Of a DNA stretch of 64,000 nt, positions 51,201 through 59,871 are shown piece by piece. Location of the stretch: positions 2,604,001 to 2,668,000 of the forward strand of contig OW818665.1 of assembly GCA_942493045.1 (NCBI GenBank). The letters run 5' to 3'. Position numbers and translations under genes: made by a program. The notes below the pieces were generated by a model. It made no database searches, was not told the DNA's origin, and saw only the letters and a list, made by a program, of their open reading frames with translations. Position 1 is the stretch's first letter. Each line of letters opens with the position of its first letter. Origin of the DNA: Teretinema sp942493045. Lineage in GTDB: Bacteria; Spirochaetota; Spirochaetia; Treponematales; Treponemataceae.

Positions 51201-54200
51201 GATTACGGTAACCGACCTGGCCGGTAAGACACACAGTCTGACCCGCACGGTGCGCTTTGACGCCACCGGTCCGACCTTGACCATAACGGCGCCCGCCGCC
51301 AGCAGCTGGGCTAACGCCAGCACAGTCCCGGTTAACGGTGTCGCCTCGGATCTTACCGGAATTAAAGCGATTTATTACGCTCAGGGTGCGGTCGAACCGG
51401 CTCTGCCGGCGGACTGGTCGGCGGACGCCAACTGGACAGGCACCGGTTGGTCGGTAGCCACCGGTACCAGCAGCTGGTCTTTCAGTCTGACCGGTTTGAC
51501 CGAAGGGTCGAAGCGGGTTTGGATACGTTCGGTGGATACACCGATCAACGTCTCCGCGGCTCAGAGCCTCGATTTCGGCGTTGACCTGAATACTCCGAAT
51601 TTGACGGCCAGCGTACCCCCGGCTAATACCAACGCCGGTTTCAGCATTACCGGCACCTCCTCGGACACTAATGCCCTGGCGGCGACCGCCATTACCATTA
51701 CTCAGAAGAAGGATGCCGGCCTGGCCATCGCTATAGCCACCAACGGACCGACAACCGGTGACAGCTGGGCGACCTGGACTCTGGCAAACCTGCCGCGTGA
51801 CCCGGCCTCTATCGGCGTACAGGATGGAATAGACGCCAGCTCTGACGGCGTGTATGAATATGTGATTACCGTTACCGACGCGGCCGGCAAGACCAGCCAG
51901 GTAACACGCACCGTGCGCTTTGATCTGACATTGCCGACAGTGGTTGTTTCGACAGACCTAACCGGATGGAAGGGCTCTCCCTCGCTGGCGGTCAGCGGTA
52001 CCGCCGCCGATTCAGGCAGTGGAGTCGACCTTGTTGAGTATTCTCTTGACGGAACCAACTGGAACGCGCTCTCCGGCACCACCAGCTGGAGCGGGAATAT
52101 TCCGGTAGTGAACGGCACAAACACGATTCGCTTCCGTTCCAGAGACGCCTCGCAAAATTACTCCAATTTGAATACCCATTCGGTTACCGTAGATCTCGCC
52201 AGTCCGGGATTAACCACCACGACACCGGCTTCTCTGGTGCGGGTAAACGGCCAGTCAAACCTGCTGACCGAATTCCACGCGACGGACCTCGCCGGTAGTG
52301 GAGTGGCTTCGGTTCGAATCAAGATTGGTTCCTCAGACTTCACAACCCCGAACGTTTCTCTGCTTACGCCCAGTACCGGTACAACGCTCGACGGTACCTG
52401 GAACCTGACGATAGCGGCGGCTGATCTGCTGGCGCTGACAAATAATTTGCAGTATGTCGTATACGTGCAGGCCACGGACACAGTTGGTAATAGAACAACA
52501 GTCAACTTCTCGATTCTGGTCGATAAGGTTGCTCCGTCCGTTTCCATTACCAGCCCGGTAAACGCTACGACAGTTAACAAGAACGTAGCAATCTCCGGAA
52601 CGGCCAGTGATACGCAGGGTGTAGCCTCGGTTCTCGTAGAAGCGCAACTGGCTACTATGCTCTGGGAAACCGTAGAGAACTTCACGGGCGCGGCCGCCAA
52701 TAACTGGAGTGTGGCCAGCCTGAATACGATTACCTATCAGGGCGCGACCTATCGTGTACCGCTGACACTCAGAGCTACCGCTACTGATGAAGCCGGTAAC
52801 AGCGCCTCGGTAACCAATACTTATACGATTGATCAAGATTCTGATCGGCCGACAGTGCGTTTGTCGAACATCGATACGGACGGCAGCACTACCCTCATCA
52901 ATGTACGCACAGTTTCGGGCGTATTGCTTGATGACGACGGTACAGTCGCTCTGGCGAACTTTGATGTGTCTGAAGACGGCGTTACCTGGGTTGACGCTAC
53001 CGCCAACCCGGTTGTCGGCCCGGCCAATCCGCTGTTTTACGACGTGGAAACACGCAGCTTCCAGTACAGCCCGTCCTCGGGTGACGGCCTGAAGTATTTG
53101 TACTTCAGGGTTACCGACGCGGCCGGGACTACATTCACCACCCCCGTTGTCTATGACGTCGGCGCGGTGCTAACCTATCCGAAGGTTCAGTACAGTCTGG
53201 AACTCGGTGTTATAGTCGGAACCAGGGTGTCCTATAATATCGATACCAATCCGCCGAGCATCAACTCGGATATCTATTTTGATACTACTGCCCCATACAC
53301 CTTTGACGGCGTCGGCGCCTTGGATGATGTGAACCGGTTGCTCAGCAATTCCGTGTTTGGAGGAACTCGCAGTATCTTTGCGCTGCGTGTCGGAGCCTTT
53401 GACGCGGTAGGCATGGACGAGGTTAATATCGATATCGCCAGCACGAACTATACGACAACAAATATCGGAAATGTCGCGACTTACGATATCTTCACTACCT
53501 CGGACATAGCGCCGATAGACGTATCAGGCTTAGCCAGCGGACCGGCGACAGTTACCGTCAGCGCGCTGGATATATCCGGTCAGCCTTCGACCTCCAGCCG
53601 TCAGATACTGATCGATAACGATGACCCGATTATTGACATTACCTCGCATGCGATGAATGAACAGGTCACCGGCGATGTCATATTACGCGGTACCAGCGAA
53701 GACGGCACCGGCTCCGGAATCGACACGATCACCTATCGCGTCGGAACCGATGCCGCGTGGACACCGGTGACGGGAACTTTCTCCTGGAACATTTCCTTTA
53801 CCGGGGCCAACATCATTACGACTACCGGAACCTACGCGAACTTGACCCATGCGGCAGAGACTTCTCCCGGCTCTAATGTCTGGATATTACCGATTTATAT
53901 CCGCGCCATTGATCGCACCGGAAATGAAACCATCGAAACCTTCTATCTGAACGTTAATCCGGACGGCGATCGGCCGACTGTTACGGTGCTTTACCCGACA
54001 ACGGGTAGCACTCTCGGCGGAACGATACGCATATTCGGTAGCGCTCAGGATAACGTCTCCGTGGCATCGGTATGGATGATGATCGACGCCGACGGTGACG
54101 GATTCTATGACGCCGATGACGTGACTCTCCTGACCGGATACGGTTATACCGTAGCCGGAACTGACGTTAATTCCTGGGGCTTCCAGATCAGCGGAACGGC

Positions 54201-57200
54201 CAGCTGGAGCCAGTCGATTAACGGATCCGGCGAGTTTAATCCTCCGGGAGCCGGACAGCGCACGATCCGTTTCCGGGTTCGCGCACGCGACAATAATGGA
54301 ACCGACGGTACCTGGTCAACAGATAGAACCTTGTATGTTGATAATAATGTGCCGCGTATCGGCTCAGCTGATCCATTACGCTTGGTGCAGTACACTGACG
54401 GAACCTTTACCACGATAGCCGCTGAACGGGCCTATGTTTCGAATATGTACATCCGCGGTGAATGGTACCTGGTGGGAAGCGTAGAGGACGAAAGCGGTAT
54501 TAGCGCTATCAATGTAACCGGCAGTGATTCTGGCACGCTGATAAGCGAGCCGACCTGGTTTGTACAAGGCGCGTTCATCCCGGCAACCAGTCTCTATAAC
54601 TATACCATGCGTATTCCTGTCGGTCGGCCGTTGACGGATACAAGTACCGGTCAGCAGTCTTATAGCATCTATGTGGAGGACGGCAGCGATCCGATAGGAG
54701 CCGCTACGCAACCTATCGTGTTGAATTACGATAATCAGGCCCCTGTTGTTGATGTGCTCACTCATGGCGGCCTTGAGATCGACGCGGCAAATCCGATAGT
54801 GCAGAGCAATAACGCCTATACCATCGCTTCGACAGTAACTGAGGCTGGTTTAACTGATAGCGGTTTTGAACGATTGGTGTTCTTCTTTGTGCGAACCGGG
54901 GCCACGCCGCGGGTTTATAACCCGATGACCGCCATCAATCCCGGTCAGGCCGTCGATGACGTTACCGGTAACCGCACCTATCTCGCTGAGCTAGACTGGA
55001 CAGCCGGTGACATACCTCGCCTGCCGGTGAGCGGAGCGACTCGCCCCGGTGAGGACAGCCTCACGCACGCGGCCATTGTCGATAATGAGAATGTGCGAGT
55101 CGGCGGCCTGGTGAGCATCGCGGGTGTCGATCGCCTGATCAAATCCGTTAACCGCACGACCGGAAACATTACTTTCGCCCCTGGCGCGAACGTCAGTTAT
55201 ACGGACGCGTCCTTCGCCTATGGTCTGGTTGTGGACAATACCACGATCGAAACAGGCGTGTGGGTCGGCTCTACGCTGATATCCATTACTAATGACGATG
55301 GCGACGGCATGATTGAGTCTGTCGTCAAATCCGGTGGCAGTTACGCCTGGGACGCTTCGATAAACTCCAGGAATATCCCCGACGGTCCGATTGAGCTGCG
55401 TTATGTGGCTTATGACAAGGCCGGAAACTCCGTGGCCGGTGTAGCCACAACCGCCGTATCCAACAACCGCCCGAGAATCGCTCGTGTGCTGCTGGGAACG
55501 GACTTGAGCGGCGACAATGCCTTCAGCTCTACGGAGATTTCTACCTATTACACCGCGATTGCTGGCTCAGAGCCGTCTCTGGTTAACCTGGCCTCTGCCT
55601 CCTTCATCATGAAGGGACGTCTGGCGGTAATTCCGGAATTTGTGGGAGGAAACGGTACTCTGCGCTATGTCTGGGCTTCCAATGGCGCGGCCGCTGACGC
55701 CTGGGATGGCACAACCTATCCGACAGCGTCTTTCGGCGGAACCCTGCAGGCCTTCAGCACCGTAACGCTGAGCGATGACGCCGGAACTTCTTATACAACC
55801 TCGATTGAGATCGCCGCCGCGGATGTAACAACCATGGATGACGTACTCAAGCTGTTCTCCTTCGCAGTCTGGGACGAGACTGAAGAAACAACCCAGGGTA
55901 CTACCAGTCAGTGGGCACGGTTAAATGTGCCGGTTAATGTAGATGTTGTTGACGGTGTCGATCCTGTCGTGGCTATCAGTCCCTTCTTCTGGACTGACGC
56001 TGTTACTACCGGCGCGGATAATTCGCTCTATGGCGAGAGCCGTAATAATGGCCACATCGAGATCGGTCTCAATGCCCTCGGCGATACCGATCCGAAGGTT
56101 TCAGGCAGTATAACTATTCGAGGTACGGCCTATGATGACCAGCGCTTAAGCGCCCTGTATGCCTTTATCGGCGCCAATACTGGAACGGTCAGCACGTATG
56201 CCTTTACCGGCGCGGGCGCGACCAAGGCCTTCGGCGGCAGAACCTATGCCCAGATGGCAACCTATGATCCGGCTTCCAGCCTGTGGACCGGTACAGACCA
56301 GTGGGCAACCAACGGCTGGTCCTTTACGGTTATCCCGGATTACCAAGACCAGAGCGGACACAAAGTTGATTGGGAGCTGAGCATCAATACTGCCCGTATC
56401 ACCAACGTCGCGGCTCTGAATCAGTTGATCCGTATGGTAGCCGAAGACCGGACCCCGAACGCTTCTGATGAGACCGCCAATCCGACCGGATTGATCTCGA
56501 CCAACAACGTGCCGGGTTATCAGGTGGACGTGGTGCCGTATATCCGCAGTATCCGCCGGGCCACTGAGTACAACACCTTCCGTTCACGTCAGGGAAGGAC
56601 AGGCGTACGCCAGGGTGAGTTGTTGACCTTTACCGGATTCAATATCTTTAATACTGTGACGGATACCGTTGTAATCGGAACCGCGTCTCAGACTATCCCC
56701 GGAACGGCAACGAATACCGGCTTTGCGGTAACTGTACCGGCAACGGCTCGCAGTGGCGCGGTCACTGTTACGGTTAACAGTGTCGGTACGTTGAATAACC
56801 TCAATACCAACACCAATGAGTACAACACTGAAGATGATCCCGACAATACGGATACCGCCTTGTGGAATGATGACCGCTTCGTGCATGTCTGGCGTTCGGA
56901 CGACAACCAGACCGGCGCCAACCGCGGCTATTTCGCCGGCAGTAATGACCCGGAATATCCGGCCATGACCCAGACCGGCGGTGTGTTGCATGCTTCCTGG
57001 AGCAATTACGCGACGTCTTCGGTATTCACGATTGCCAACAATGTGGATTTTGTGTTCGCTACCAACCGTATCGCCTCTTCCTATGATCCTCTGGAGCAAA
57101 CCGACATCGCATTCGGTAACCGCGCCGGTGTAATTTACAATGCCAATACCTTTGGAAACGGTTTGTGGAACTACGCGGGAGCGGGCGGAGTGGTCGTCTG

Positions 57201-58377
57201 GGACGCTCAGGCCGATGGCGCAGACAACGTATCCACCGGTAACGGTTATGAGGTGGAGTATCTCTACCATGACCGGCGGCTGATGCAGTTTACCAATCAG
57301 CGTATCGACTATCAGGGAAACAATATCCACACCTCATACTTCGATACAGATACAAAATCGCTGAAATACTGGTATACCGCTTCAAACGGAAACGTCGGTT
57401 ATTCGGCCCGATGGATCAATATTGACGGCGGTTACGACGCTCATGACGGTGCCTATACTGAACGCTACGGAACGGGTAATACCGGAGCTAGCATTACAGA
57501 TATTTATGTCGCAAATGGCGCTACAGTGACCCTTGGACAGAATATTATGCGTGACAGCTCCAATACAACCTACACTGCTCCGGCTGCCGGCGTAGTGGAT
57601 ATAGCCATAACTCTCGGAGCCCGGATTTCCGGTACCAATACCACCAGCAACGTCAGTATCCTGTTCTCGGTACGCACCAGTACCAATCGGGTGGTGGATG
57701 TGGCCGGTACTTCACGGACAGCCGCCGCCGGCGAGTTCAGCGCCATCGACACGACTCCAACCAATAACTTCCCGGTTATCGCCTACTATGACATAACCAA
57801 CCGGACGCTGAAGCTGGCCCGGGCTACGGCGGTTAATCCGACCGCTGCCCAGTGGACGCTCCAGAACGTGATGTCCGCGGGAGACCCGAATTTCAGCTTC
57901 TCCGGAAAGTATGTTTCGATGAAGATCGATACGCTGGGCTACGTGCACCTTGCCTATTTCCGTAATAGCACCGGCGACCTGATCTACACCAAGAGTACCA
58001 ATAACCCGACAAACGGCGCTACCGCTTATACTTTTGGTCCGAGTGTGGTTATCGATACAACTGGATCGGTTGGTGTCTGGGCGGATTTGACTTTGGTCAA
58101 TGACCGGCCGTGGATATCGTATCTGGACAGTTCTTATACTTACAGTTTTGACGGCGTCAAGCTGGCTTACTATGATCCAGCCTTCGAGGCGGAGACCGGC
58201 GATACGGCCGGTGAACCCGATACCCTTGACGGCTGGGAGTACATGAACGCGGCTTTGGCTTATGAGGTAGAGAGTGTCAGAACCAGCATTGAACCAGACG
58301 GCGGCGCCAATTTCTGGGGTGTGGCCATTGGATACGGTTCCAGTGACTATTACCGCATCGGTTACTATGTAGATTGA
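45223..58377 (+). CDS. Giant Ig-repeat surface lipoprotein
   Basis: A 4384-aa protein, one of the longest genes expected in such a genome (13.2 kb). The N terminus has a lipoprotein-like signal with Cys25 (LFVNC, a relaxed spirochaete lipobox). Nearly all the rest up to about residue 3780 is Ig-like repeats of about 95-110 residues; a common signature is WTLANLPRDPASIG followed by DGxYEYxITVTDxAGKT and VRFD. Residues about 926-1578 and 1579-2231 are an almost exact tandem duplication. An IPT/TIG-like domain lies at about 3789-3860 (GELLTFTGFNIFN). The last 500 residues are different, with propeller-like repeats (VHLAYF, PVIAYYD, WISYLDSS) and no barrel ending. It is probably an adhesin or surface-layer protein; the ligand is unknown. 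Confidence 0.85.
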   Translation: MSKGSWSKIGLITLVVAISGLFVNCEVGLGKSVDTQPPRVAITYPPTASVIKNSFTVAGTAADETDLAAVTAKFTNIVTKAVYGPYSANINTSLNTWSVVVNPLVSPGEYALPDGSYELIITAKDSAGRTSSAATTYRIDNTAPVLVLDRPASVGPTLANADGFGSVLKVTGSANDEHAIEELVFTVYDDTGVQIGAPLSYSNISGVGMDIVLARLHDSPVTPEEINLDTIYRTIYDTGTPGTQYFYCTVDVSDEAREFNPPAAVASPTNTRGNINSNYYIYSKIYADIFSANGAAVTMRDLTSIFNGTYPDPVKAASVLTTLSTYEIDATAWSTASSTFSLNPEKSPKYELVGYPSVTDATIEDVKVGNESNITVRINEGLDKVPLNPDSFRILLRDLTPAGIPGPGPDIVLLPSVADLAGDPVAIAARNAKLSPSGGAYLIALNIGIVPTKVNYEVVVEGEDQDSVIIDNSGTWYGFRVVSNGKPPAVTITSGPANLGSVTNDPISFEGTVVTESGFGSFSAVIEIYDTLLNSLKETITVPAIAVSAIDDTWTYNLAARPEGLGVGLYAPGLYRYDITFTAVDAENNTTPLVRQIYMDNQDPTLQSFYFNNVVYESGFVEPRINGPVNTFSVQLRDNDRIATASYTLNGGAPVVVTAPESWTSPNIDSTAYPDDANIDIEFTIEDRAGNSVVLLRQIYVNQDTDRPVVTLSNLDVAITTQAGAITDNLLVGNFINGSITDDDAVASATITVWNSVGTIIRNALPITLSGPDGSKTFSYSVSGIADGQYRFVIVSSDSTGVTNTAMTPVWFSFDTAAPSLSASTPPANTNAGFSITGTASDTNALAATAITVTQRKDGGTAIEIDVNGPSTSNGWATWTLANLPRDPASIGVQDGIDASSDGVYEYIITAVDVANRTRNETRTVRFDATEATAVIVNPPASPAAGNVIGSSYTFTGTAADTGSGVAAVRHSFDDATWTVAAGTTSWNASTTLTGTEGARTLYVQTEDNAGNVSASVTRPFVYDTAIPVATITGAANRDVNAAFSLTGFATDNYGIASIAVTQDGALIDTNGVTTGGTVTNRSWTLSNLPRNPASIGNPLVADGTFVYNVTATDLAGKTSVIASVTVRVDTSAPNVNTIIAPGAGQTGVNALAGASYLFRGNASDTGVGVARVWYVINTNATAPAIATTPVAAGYTELLTTGNWSFARLLPAELPQGLAYYLHVLAEDSSGNRTATASAASVLFDVDLANPVAVENIVNTTNVQNRKAAFSLGGTAVDSHGIASVVVTQKLDDGAALVITPNGPTLGGTVTNRTWTLANLPRDPADLGTLDLTDGLYEYVITVTDLAGKTHSLTRTVRFDATGPTLTITAPAASSWANASTVPVNGVASDLSGIKAIYYAQGAVEPALPADWSADANWTGAGWSVATGTSSWSFSLTGLTEGSKRVWIRSVDTPINVSAAQSLDFGVDLNTPNLTASVPPTNTNAGFSITGTSSDTNALAATAITITQKKDAGLAIAIATNGPTTGDSWATWTLANLPRDPASIGVQDGIDASSDGVYEYVITVTDAAGKTSQVTRTVRFDATDATAVIVNPPASPAAGNVIGASYNFTGTAADTGSGVAAVRHSFDDATWTVAAGTTSWNASTTLTGTEGARTLYVQTEDNAGNVSASVTRPFVYDTAIPVATITGAANRDVNAAFSLTGFATDNYGIASIAVTQDGALIDTNGVTTGGTVTNRSWTLSNLPRNPASIGNPLVADGTFVYNVTATDLAGKTSVIASVTVRVDTSAPNVNTIIAPGAGQTGVNALAGASYLFRGNASDTGVGVARVWYVINTNATAPAIATTPVAAGYTELLTTGNWSFARLLPAELPQGLAYYLHVLAEDSSGNRTATASAASVLFDVDLANPVAVENIVNTTNVQNRKAAFSLGGTAVDSHGIASVVVTQKLDDGAALVITPNGPTLGGTVTNRTWTLANLPRDPADLGTLDLTDGLYEYVITVTDLAGKTHSLTRTVRFDATGPTLTITAPAASSWANASTVPVNGVASDLTGIKAIYYAQGAVEPALPADWSADANWTGTGWSVATGTSSWSFSLTGLTEGSKRVWIRSVDTPINVSAAQSLDFGVDLNTPNLTASVPPANTNAGFSITGTSSDTNALAATAITITQKKDAGLAIAIATNGPTTGDSWATWTLANLPRDPASIGVQDGIDASSDGVYEYVITVTDAAGKTSQVTRTVRFDLTLPTVVVSTDLTGWKGSPSLAVSGTAADSGSGVDLVEYSLDGTNWNALSGTTSWSGNIPVVNGTNTIRFRSRDASQNYSNLNTHSVTVDLASPGLTTTTPASLVRVNGQSNLLTEFHATDLAGSGVASVRIKIGSSDFTTPNVSLLTPSTGTTLDGTWNLTIAAADLLALTNNLQYVVYVQATDTVGNRTTVNFSILVDKVAPSVSITSPVNATTVNKNVAISGTASDTQGVASVLVEAQLATMLWETVENFTGAAANNWSVASLNTITYQGATYRVPLTLRATATDEAGNSASVTNTYTIDQDSDRPTVRLSNIDTDGSTTLINVRTVSGVLLDDDGTVALANFDVSEDGVTWVDATANPVVGPANPLFYDVETRSFQYSPSSGDGLKYLYFRVTDAAGTTFTTPVVYDVGAVLTYPKVQYSLELGVIVGTRVSYNIDTNPPSINSDIYFDTTAPYTFDGVGALDDVNRLLSNSVFGGTRSIFALRVGAFDAVGMDEVNIDIASTNYTTTNIGNVATYDIFTTSDIAPIDVSGLASGPATVTVSALDISGQPSTSSRQILIDNDDPIIDITSHAMNEQVTGDVILRGTSEDGTGSGIDTITYRVGTDAAWTPVTGTFSWNISFTGANIITTTGTYANLTHAAETSPGSNVWILPIYIRAIDRTGNETIETFYLNVNPDGDRPTVTVLYPTTGSTLGGTIRIFGSAQDNVSVASVWMMIDADGDGFYDADDVTLLTGYGYTVAGTDVNSWGFQISGTASWSQSINGSGEFNPPGAGQRTIRFRVRARDNNGTDGTWSTDRTLYVDNNVPRIGSADPLRLVQYTDGTFTTIAAERAYVSNMYIRGEWYLVGSVEDESGISAINVTGSDSGTLISEPTWFVQGAFIPATSLYNYTMRIPVGRPLTDTSTGQQSYSIYVEDGSDPIGAATQPIVLNYDNQAPVVDVLTHGGLEIDAANPIVQSNNAYTIASTVTEAGLTDSGFERLVFFFVRTGATPRVYNPMTAINPGQAVDDVTGNRTYLAELDWTAGDIPRLPVSGATRPGEDSLTHAAIVDNENVRVGGLVSIAGVDRLIKSVNRTTGNITFAPGANVSYTDASFAYGLVVDNTTIETGVWVGSTLISITNDDGDGMIESVVKSGGSYAWDASINSRNIPDGPIELRYVAYDKAGNSVAGVATTAVSNNRPRIARVLLGTDLSGDNAFSSTEISTYYTAIAGSEPSLVNLASASFIMKGRLAVIPEFVGGNGTLRYVWASNGAAADAWDGTTYPTASFGGTLQAFSTVTLSDDAGTSYTTSIEIAAADVTTMDDVLKLFSFAVWDETEETTQGTTSQWARLNVPVNVDVVDGVDPVVAISPFFWTDAVTTGADNSLYGESRNNGHIEIGLNALGDTDPKVSGSITIRGTAYDDQRLSALYAFIGANTGTVSTYAFTGAGATKAFGGRTYAQMATYDPASSLWTGTDQWATNGWSFTVIPDYQDQSGHKVDWELSINTARITNVAALNQLIRMVAEDRTPNASDETANPTGLISTNNVPGYQVDVVPYIRSIRRATEYNTFRSRQGRTGVRQGELLTFTGFNIFNTVTDTVVIGTASQTIPGTATNTGFAVTVPATARSGAVTVTVNSVGTLNNLNTNTNEYNTEDDPDNTDTALWNDDRFVHVWRSDDNQTGANRGYFAGSNDPEYPAMTQTGGVLHASWSNYATSSVFTIANNVDFVFATNRIASSYDPLEQTDIAFGNRAGVIYNANTFGNGLWNYAGAGGVVVWDAQADGADNVSTGNGYEVEYLYHDRRLMQFTNQRIDYQGNNIHTSYFDTDTKSLKYWYTASNGNVGYSARWINIDGGYDAHDGAYTERYGTGNTGASITDIYVANGATVTLGQNIMRDSSNTTYTAPAAGVVDIAITLGARISGTNTTSNVSILFSVRTSTNRVVDVAGTSRTAAAGEFSAIDTTPTNNFPVIAYYDITNRTLKLARATAVNPTAAQWTLQNVMSAGDPNFSFSGKYVSMKIDTLGYVHLAYFRNSTGDLIYTKSTNNPTNGATAYTFGPSVVIDTTGSVGVWADLTLVNDRPWISYLDSSYTYSFDGVKLAYYDPAFEAETGDTAGEPDTLDGWEYMNAALAYEVESVRTSIEPDGGANFWGVAIGYGSSDYYRIGYYVD
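48000..49958 (+). repeat. Copy 1 of a 1959-bp in-frame tandem duplication
   Basis: Nearly identical to the next 1959 bases (653 codons per copy). The few differences seen are mostly single third-position changes. Boundaries are approximate because both ends lie in older, more diverged repeats. Confidence 0.9.
49959..51917 (+). repeat. Copy 2 of the 1959-bp tandem duplication
   Basis: The offset of 1959 bases was checked at two anchor points: a shared segment at 47707, 49666 and 51625, and another at 48060 and 50019. The first about 330 bases of the module occur a third time at the end of this copy, consistent with unequal crossing-over between related Ig modules. Confidence 0.9.
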
Positions 58378-58419
58378 CCGGAGAACCTGCGGCTGCCGGA
58401 TCAGAGAGGGCGGTAAACC

Positions 58420-58442
58420 GCGGTAGGTTATCAGCCTACCGC
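58420..58442. other. Hairpin between the giant gene and the convergent gene
   Basis: GCGGTAGG and CCTACCGC pair over 8 bp with a 7-base loop. The stop codon of the minus-strand gene lies in the right arm. No T run follows on either strand, so it is not a standard intrinsic terminator; it may protect mRNA ends. Confidence 0.5.
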
Positions 58443-59638
58443 AACTGCTCCCTGATCCAGGTTGCGAAGGCGGCAATTCTGGTTTGTTCGCTGAAGGCGG
58501 CGCTGCCGATATCCGGCAGCGGGCGGCCGGAAGCGGCTACCCAGAAGCGGACATCCGAGGCCTGCTTATCGGCGGTTTCGGCGATGGAATTTACGGGGGC
58601 GAGGCCGGTCGCGGCGCTCAGACGTTTCTGGAAGGCCGGGGAAACCAGGGTCTCCAGCAGGCGGGGCCCTTCGACGGTGCGCCTCCCGGTTTTAAGTTGG
58701 ATGGCCAGTAGGGCCGGCGCGGTCAGAGATCGCGGGGAAGAAAGCCGTGCAGTCGGAAAGAATAGCGTTTCGAAGCGTTCTATTGTGCGGTTGGCAATTG
58801 CGCGGTGGAAGGATAAGGGAAACAGCACCATCACCGCCTGATCGTTTTCCATGAAACCGAGTATGTCTGCCCGGGTTATGCGCAGCCATTCCGGATGAAT
58901 CAGTCTTTCTGACCTCCAGCGCCGCAGTTCACCGAGCGCGTCCTGCAGGAACGGGTCTGAGAGCGCTTCAGTAAAATCATTGGCCGCGCGTAAGCCGGCG
59001 ACTGTCTTTTCCCAAGCTTCCGGCCCGGAGCGGCTTTCGATCAGGGAGCCGAGCAGCAGCAGCAGATCCTGATCCTCGGCTCCGGCGCACAGGATCGGCC
59101 AGGTACCGCTCTTTTTAAGGGATACGGCGCTGTCGAGGAATTCCTGCAGGGTCGCCGGATACCCGAGAGCCCTGGCCTGAAAAATCGCGCGGTTGGAGGC
59201 CAGTTCAAAATGATCGAGCAGCAGCGGAGTTCCGATGTTCTTGTTTTCAAACACACCGGCGGCCCGGATCGCGGACGGTAACTGACTGGTTATTCTCGCT
59301 GATGGCTTGATGGCTTGGGCGGAAAGCGCGTAGGCCGCCTGCCCGTCAAAGAGAATCAGTATATCGACTCTGTTTTTCTTAAGGTTTTTGGAAGAGAGCT
59401 CACTGCTGTCAGTAAAGGTAAGAAAACGGGGCGCCGGACTATTCCTTGCGCGATCAACTGTTGCGGACATTGATATCGTCGCGACCGCCGGCCCGGGAAC
59501 GCCGTAAAAGCCGATTACCAGACCCTTAGGAACGAGTCGGAAAACTGTCAGGCTGATTAGCAGGAGCGCCGCTATCAGTATAGCTAGTATCATTTTTCGA
59601 TTTTTATGGTTTAAAAGGCTTTTCAATTGTATTTTCAT
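58436..59638 (-). CDS. Membrane-anchored extracellular solute-binding-like protein
   Basis: A 400-aa protein with one N-terminal membrane segment (about 16-37) and a large extracytoplasmic part. The region from about 85 resembles sugar ABC-transporter binding proteins of family 1: VDILILFDGQAAY, TPLLLDHFELASNR, then ALGYPATLQEFLDSAVSLKKSGTWPI, which is the usual Y-P-x-T-xx-E-F/L pattern, and later AVMVLFPLSF and PRLLETLVSPAFQKRLS. No permease or ATPase genes lie nearby, so transport is uncertain; it could sense a ligand. It has no Shine-Dalgarno sequence, and TATATT ends six bases before the ATG. Confidence 0.7.
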   Translation of the reverse strand: MKIQLKSLLNHKNRKMILAILIAALLLISLTVFRLVPKGLVIGFYGVPGPAVATISMSATVDRARNSPAPRFLTFTDSSELSSKNLKKNRVDILILFDGQAAYALSAQAIKPSARITSQLPSAIRAAGVFENKNIGTPLLLDHFELASNRAIFQARALGYPATLQEFLDSAVSLKKSGTWPILCAGAEDQDLLLLLGSLIESRSGPEAWEKTVAGLRAANDFTEALSDPFLQDALGELRRWRSERLIHPEWLRITRADILGFMENDQAVMVLFPLSFHRAIANRTIERFETLFFPTARLSSPRSLTAPALLAIQLKTGRRTVEGPRLLETLVSPAFQKRLSAATGLAPVNSIAETADKQASDVRFWVAASGRPLPDIGSAAFSEQTRIAAFATWIREQLR

Positions 59639-59644
59639 GGTGAA

Positions 59645-59650
59645 AATATA
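59645..59650 (-). promoter_or_regulatory. Candidate -10 element for the solute-binding-like gene
   Basis: TATATT on the minus strand, six bases before the ATG. An alternative extended -10, TGA-TACTAT, overlaps it at 59648-59656. Confidence 0.4.
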
Positions 59651-59763
59651 GTATCACGATACTTCTCGCAGGTATAGATTTCTGGATATACGAAAAAAAT
59701 CACTCTGTGGTTATCCTTATTTATTTTATACCGATAATGGAGATAATAGTGATGGCAATTCGC

Positions 59764-59792
59764 TTGTATGCGCAAGACTGTCATGTTACAAT
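59764..59792 (+). promoter_or_regulatory. Promoter of the barrel-like / HD-GYP-like gene pair
   Basis: TTGTAT (59764-59769), a 17-base spacer and TACAAT (59787-59792), about 80 bases before the ATG at 59872. Confidence 0.7.
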
Positions 59793-59871
59793 TAATAATA
59801 GTAGCTTTTGGGAAAGCCAGAACAAAATGTAGTTGCGGGATGATCAAATTTGTATGAAGGGTGGAACCTGG

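Noticed and set aside
47690..51930. Possible CRISPR or satellite array
   Set aside because: The repeats are long, adjacent, in frame and coding Ig modules; there are no short repeats with unique spacers.
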